A stretch of 39,447 bases of DNA from Candidatus Acidiferrales bacterium. GTDB taxonomy: Bacteria > Acidobacteriota > Terriglobia > Acidiferrales > DATBWB01. The notes under the pieces are model-generated. The model was not told where the DNA came from, searched no databases, and saw only the letters and a program-made list of their open reading frames with translations. Below, one piece after another: positions 37,919-39,447 of this stretch. The translations under genes and the position numbers were made by a program. The stretch spans positions 1 to 39,447 of the forward strand of contig DATBWB010000107.1 in assembly GCA_036514995.1 (NCBI GenBank), read 5' to 3'. Every line of letters starts with the position of its first letter. Positions within the stretch are counted from its first letter, which is position 1.

Positions 37919-38287
37919 TTCCAGCCTGGTTTGCGGGTGATTCCACCAATTGCGAAGTGATTTGGGCCTTCAGCATGATCCGCCGGCCCGCCTGATTCCA
38001 TTGAACTCCATCCAGAAATTCGCGCAAGACTTTGACGTCAGGTGGTGTTGACCGGTTGGGGGAAGCAAGCCTGGCCCGGGCGACCCACAACCATCCCCCC
38101 GACGCCGTCCTGGGCGGCCTCGGCCGCGGGCACAGTGTCAAACAAGCCCTCGGCGGCAACCCCTTTAAAGTTTGGGGGAAAGCCAAGGGCCAGGGGTTGC
38201 GGAAGCTGGATGCAAAAGTGCCGAAGGAAGCGAAAGGCTGTTGCAATTCGTTAGCCTCCGTGTTAACGTTTTAAGGTTTTGGATAGC
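37919..38287. other. gap before the tRNA cluster; possible gene remnant
   Basis: A minus-strand frame about 37875-38246 contains TPPDVKVLREFLDGVQWNQA and GRRIMLKAQITSQLVE, which look like the end of a helical protein. It has no clean start, runs into the M23 gene and is preceded by low-complexity sequence, so it may be a decayed gene. A weak promoter for the tRNAs is TTGCAA (38241-38246)-N17-TAACGT (38264-38269). Confidence 0.3.
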
Positions 38288-38360
38288 GCTGGCGTAGCTC
38301 AGTTGGTAGAGCATCTGATTTGTAATCAGAGGGTCGTGGGTTCGAATCCCTCCGCCAGCT
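38288..38360 (+). tRNA. tRNA-Thr (anticodon TGT)
   Basis: The cloverleaf is complete: acceptor GCTGGCG/CGCCAGC, D-arm GCTC...GAGC, anticodon stem TCTGA/TCAGA with loop TTTGTAA (TGT at 38321-38323), T-arm GTGGG-TTCGAAT-CCCTC. CCA is not encoded (GGAG follows). It reads ACA codons. Confidence 0.97.
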
Positions 38361-38590
38361 GGAGTAAGGGCGATTCGGCGCACGGCTTCACTTAAACTCA
38401 AATTTCCTGCATGGTTCGCCGAGGTGTCAGCGAAACATGCTGGCTTTTGTGGAGCGGACGTGCCCGCACGTGGAACGAGCTGGCTCGCGCGGATCACTCC
38501 GTGGGCAGAGTCCTCCGATTACATCGGGGAGGTCACCGTTTGAATCGCCGCGGGCCCCGACTCGTCGGGGCGGGCAGGCGAGGAGTTTTG
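38361..38590. other. 230-base spacer splitting the tRNA cluster
   Basis: The spacer separates the first tRNA-Thr from the other three tRNAs, which are 16-55 bases apart. It contains a YCCCGA-N4-TCGGGR palindrome (38554-38577) and no gene I can support. Confidence 0.5.
38554..38577. repeat. YCCCGA-N4-TCGGGR palindromic repeat
   Basis: GCCCCGA, loop CTCG, TCGGGGC, then GGGCAG. It is the third copy of the family also at 10995-11019 and 15905-15929. Confidence 0.65.
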
Positions 38591-38666
38591 GCCCGGGTAG
38601 CTCAGTTGGTAGAGCGTATCCTTGGTAAGGATAAGGTCACCGGTTCAATCCCGGTCCCGGGCTCCA
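38591..38666 (+). tRNA. tRNA-Thr (anticodon GGT)
   Basis: Acceptor GCCCGGG/CCCGGGC, anticodon stem TATCC/GGATA with loop TTGGTAA (GGT), T-arm ACCGG-TTCAATC-CCGGT, discriminator T and an encoded CCA at 38664-38666. It reads ACC/ACU codons. Confidence 0.97.
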
Positions 38667-38679
38667 CGCACCAGGTCGT

Positions 38680-38768
38680 GGACGGGTGGCCGAGTGGCTA
38701 ATGGCAGCAGACTGTAAATCTGCCGCCCCTTGCGGGCTACGGAGGTTCGAATCCTCCCCCGTCCACCA
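38680..38768 (+). tRNA. tRNA-Tyr (anticodon GTA)
   Basis: Acceptor GGACGGG/CCCGTCC, anticodon stem GCAGA/TCTGC with loop CTGTAAA (GTA at 38714-38716), a long class II variable arm, T-arm GGAGG-TTCGAAT-CCTCC, discriminator A and encoded CCA at 38766-38768. Confidence 0.97.
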
Positions 38769-38820
38769 CTTCTTGGGCTGGACCCTTGAGGCGAAACGGT
38801 GCTTGCGTTGCGGCGTGCTG

Positions 38821-38895
38821 GCGGGAGTAACTCAGTGGTAGAGTCGCAGCCTTCCAAGCTGCCGGTCGCGGGTTCGATTCCCGTCTCCCGCTCCA
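38821..38895 (+). tRNA. tRNA-Gly (anticodon TCC)
   Basis: Acceptor GCGGGAG/CTCCCGC, anticodon stem GCAGC/GCTGC with loop CTTCCAA (TCC at 38853-38855), T-arm GCGGG-TTCGATT-CCCGT, discriminator T and encoded CCA at 38893-38895. Confidence 0.97.
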
Positions 38896-39255
38896 ATATT
38901 TGAGCAACCGATTTTGTGCTGAGCGGACCCGGGCTCCAGGAGATCGAAAGTTCGTTTGAAGGTGGCAATCATACGCCAGCATAGTTGATGGTGCCGCGTT
39001 GCGGCCACTCTGAGGGAGAGGGGAGGAGTTTGTAATATCCGAAACGGATCCGCGCAGGGATTTCTGAGAAGCGGAGCAAAGATCGCCGCGGCGACTTCGG
39101 GCAAGGCCATCCTTAAGCCAGCGCCCGCAAGTTCTCATGGATTATCCGCCAGACTTTGCAAAACAACCGGCTCCTCGAGGATTTCCCCGACCTCAAGCTT
39201 GGCCAGTGGCTCATTGTAGAAATGGGGTGGACGTTCATCGTTAGGAGACTGCGCA
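38896..39255. other. leader region between tRNA-Gly and tuf
   Basis: This is a 360-base stretch with no confirmed gene. A plus-strand frame 39138-39245 (35 codons, MDYPPDFAKQPAPRG...) ends at the tuf ribosome binding site but has no family resemblance. A TAATAT near 39034 could be a -10 box without a clear -35. The region may be processed from a tRNA-tuf precursor. Confidence 0.35.
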
Positions 39256-39447
39256 ATGGCGAAGGAAAAATTTGAGCGGACGAAGCCGCACGTAAACATC
39301 GGCACCATTGGCCACATTGACCACGGCAAGACGACGCTGACCTCGGCGATCACCAAGGTCTTGGGGAAGACCGACCCGAAGGTGGCGTTTCGGTCGTTCG
39401 ATTCGATTGACAACGCGCCGGAGGAGCGGGCGCGGGGGATCACGATT
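39256..39447 (+). CDS. tuf: elongation factor Tu (partial, cut by window end)
   Basis: EF-Tu brings aminoacyl-tRNA to the ribosome. Only the first 64 codons are present: [32 protein letters not shown] (P-loop GHIDHGKT), [23 protein letters not shown] (start of the switch I region). AGGAG at 39243-39247 lies 8 bases upstream of the ATG. It follows Thr-Thr-Tyr-Gly tRNAs, the same kind of cluster as thrU-tyrU-glyT-thrT-tufB in Escherichia coli. In related genomes tRNA-Trp, secE, nusG and rplK usually follow. Confidence 0.98.
   Translation, partial: MAKEKFERTKPHVNIGTIGHIDHGKTTLTSAITKVLGKTDPKVAFRSFDSIDNAPEERARGITI

Noticed and set aside
39138-39245. 35-codon frame before tuf as a leader peptide gene
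   Set aside because: It has no ribosome binding site of its own, no attenuator-like codon run and no known homolog. It is mentioned only in the gap description.

Overview
The window looks like a chromosomal segment of an Acidobacteriota-type bacterium. The evidence is the G+C-rich coding sequence, a very long TonB-dependent receptor with an N-terminal carboxypeptidase-regulatory-like domain (the common outer-membrane receptor of that phylum), an HspR-type heat-shock regulon and many short dispersed palindromic repeats. This assignment is inference from gene style; no 16S gene is present. No phage, plasmid, CRISPR array or complete insertion sequence is visible.

Layout. 1-6.2 kb: selB, tatA, maf (reverse), a DciA-like gene, a 136-bp IS630-type MITE candidate, gatC-gatA and a tiny MerR-like protein. 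6.3-11.7 kb (all reverse): a 62-aa membrane protein, a periplasmic metallo-beta-lactamase-fold protein, a UvrC/Cho-like protein with a degenerate nuclease site, an acyl-CoA dehydrogenase and a HIT protein. Palindromic repeats are densest here. 11.7-14.8 kb (reverse): the operon rpsA (six S1 domains)-sppA-HU, read from a strong promoter at about 15.0 kb. A DnaC/DnaI-like ATPase follows upstream at 15.1-15.9 kb.

16.0-25.3 kb is a compact carbohydrate-use locus: a Tat-exported glycoamylase-like (GH144-type) protein, a secreted GH39-like glycosidase, the TonB receptor, a LacI-family repressor and an MFS sugar permease. A 12-bp palindrome lies just downstream of the predicted receptor promoter, as expected for LacI-type control. 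25.4-29.7 kb is the heat-shock operon dnaK-(broken four-helix-bundle gene)-dnaJ-hspR, with a consensus promoter overlapped by a HAIR-like operator.

29.8-37.9 kb: a radical SAM protein paired with an FmdE-like protein, an ABC-2 exporter, a class A penicillin-binding protein, thiL and an M23 peptidase. 38.3-39.4 kb is the tRNA-Thr/Thr/Tyr/Gly-tuf cluster, with tuf cut by the window edge.

Two features run through the window. First, four genes (maf, the FmdE-like gene, the PBP gene and thiL) have a -10 hexamer exactly 9 bases before the start codon and no ribosome binding site, so leaderless mRNAs are likely. Second, several palindromic repeat families recur between genes and, in frame, inside the UvrC-like gene and rpsA; one truncates the gene between dnaK and dnaJ. 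Coding coordinates include the stop codon.
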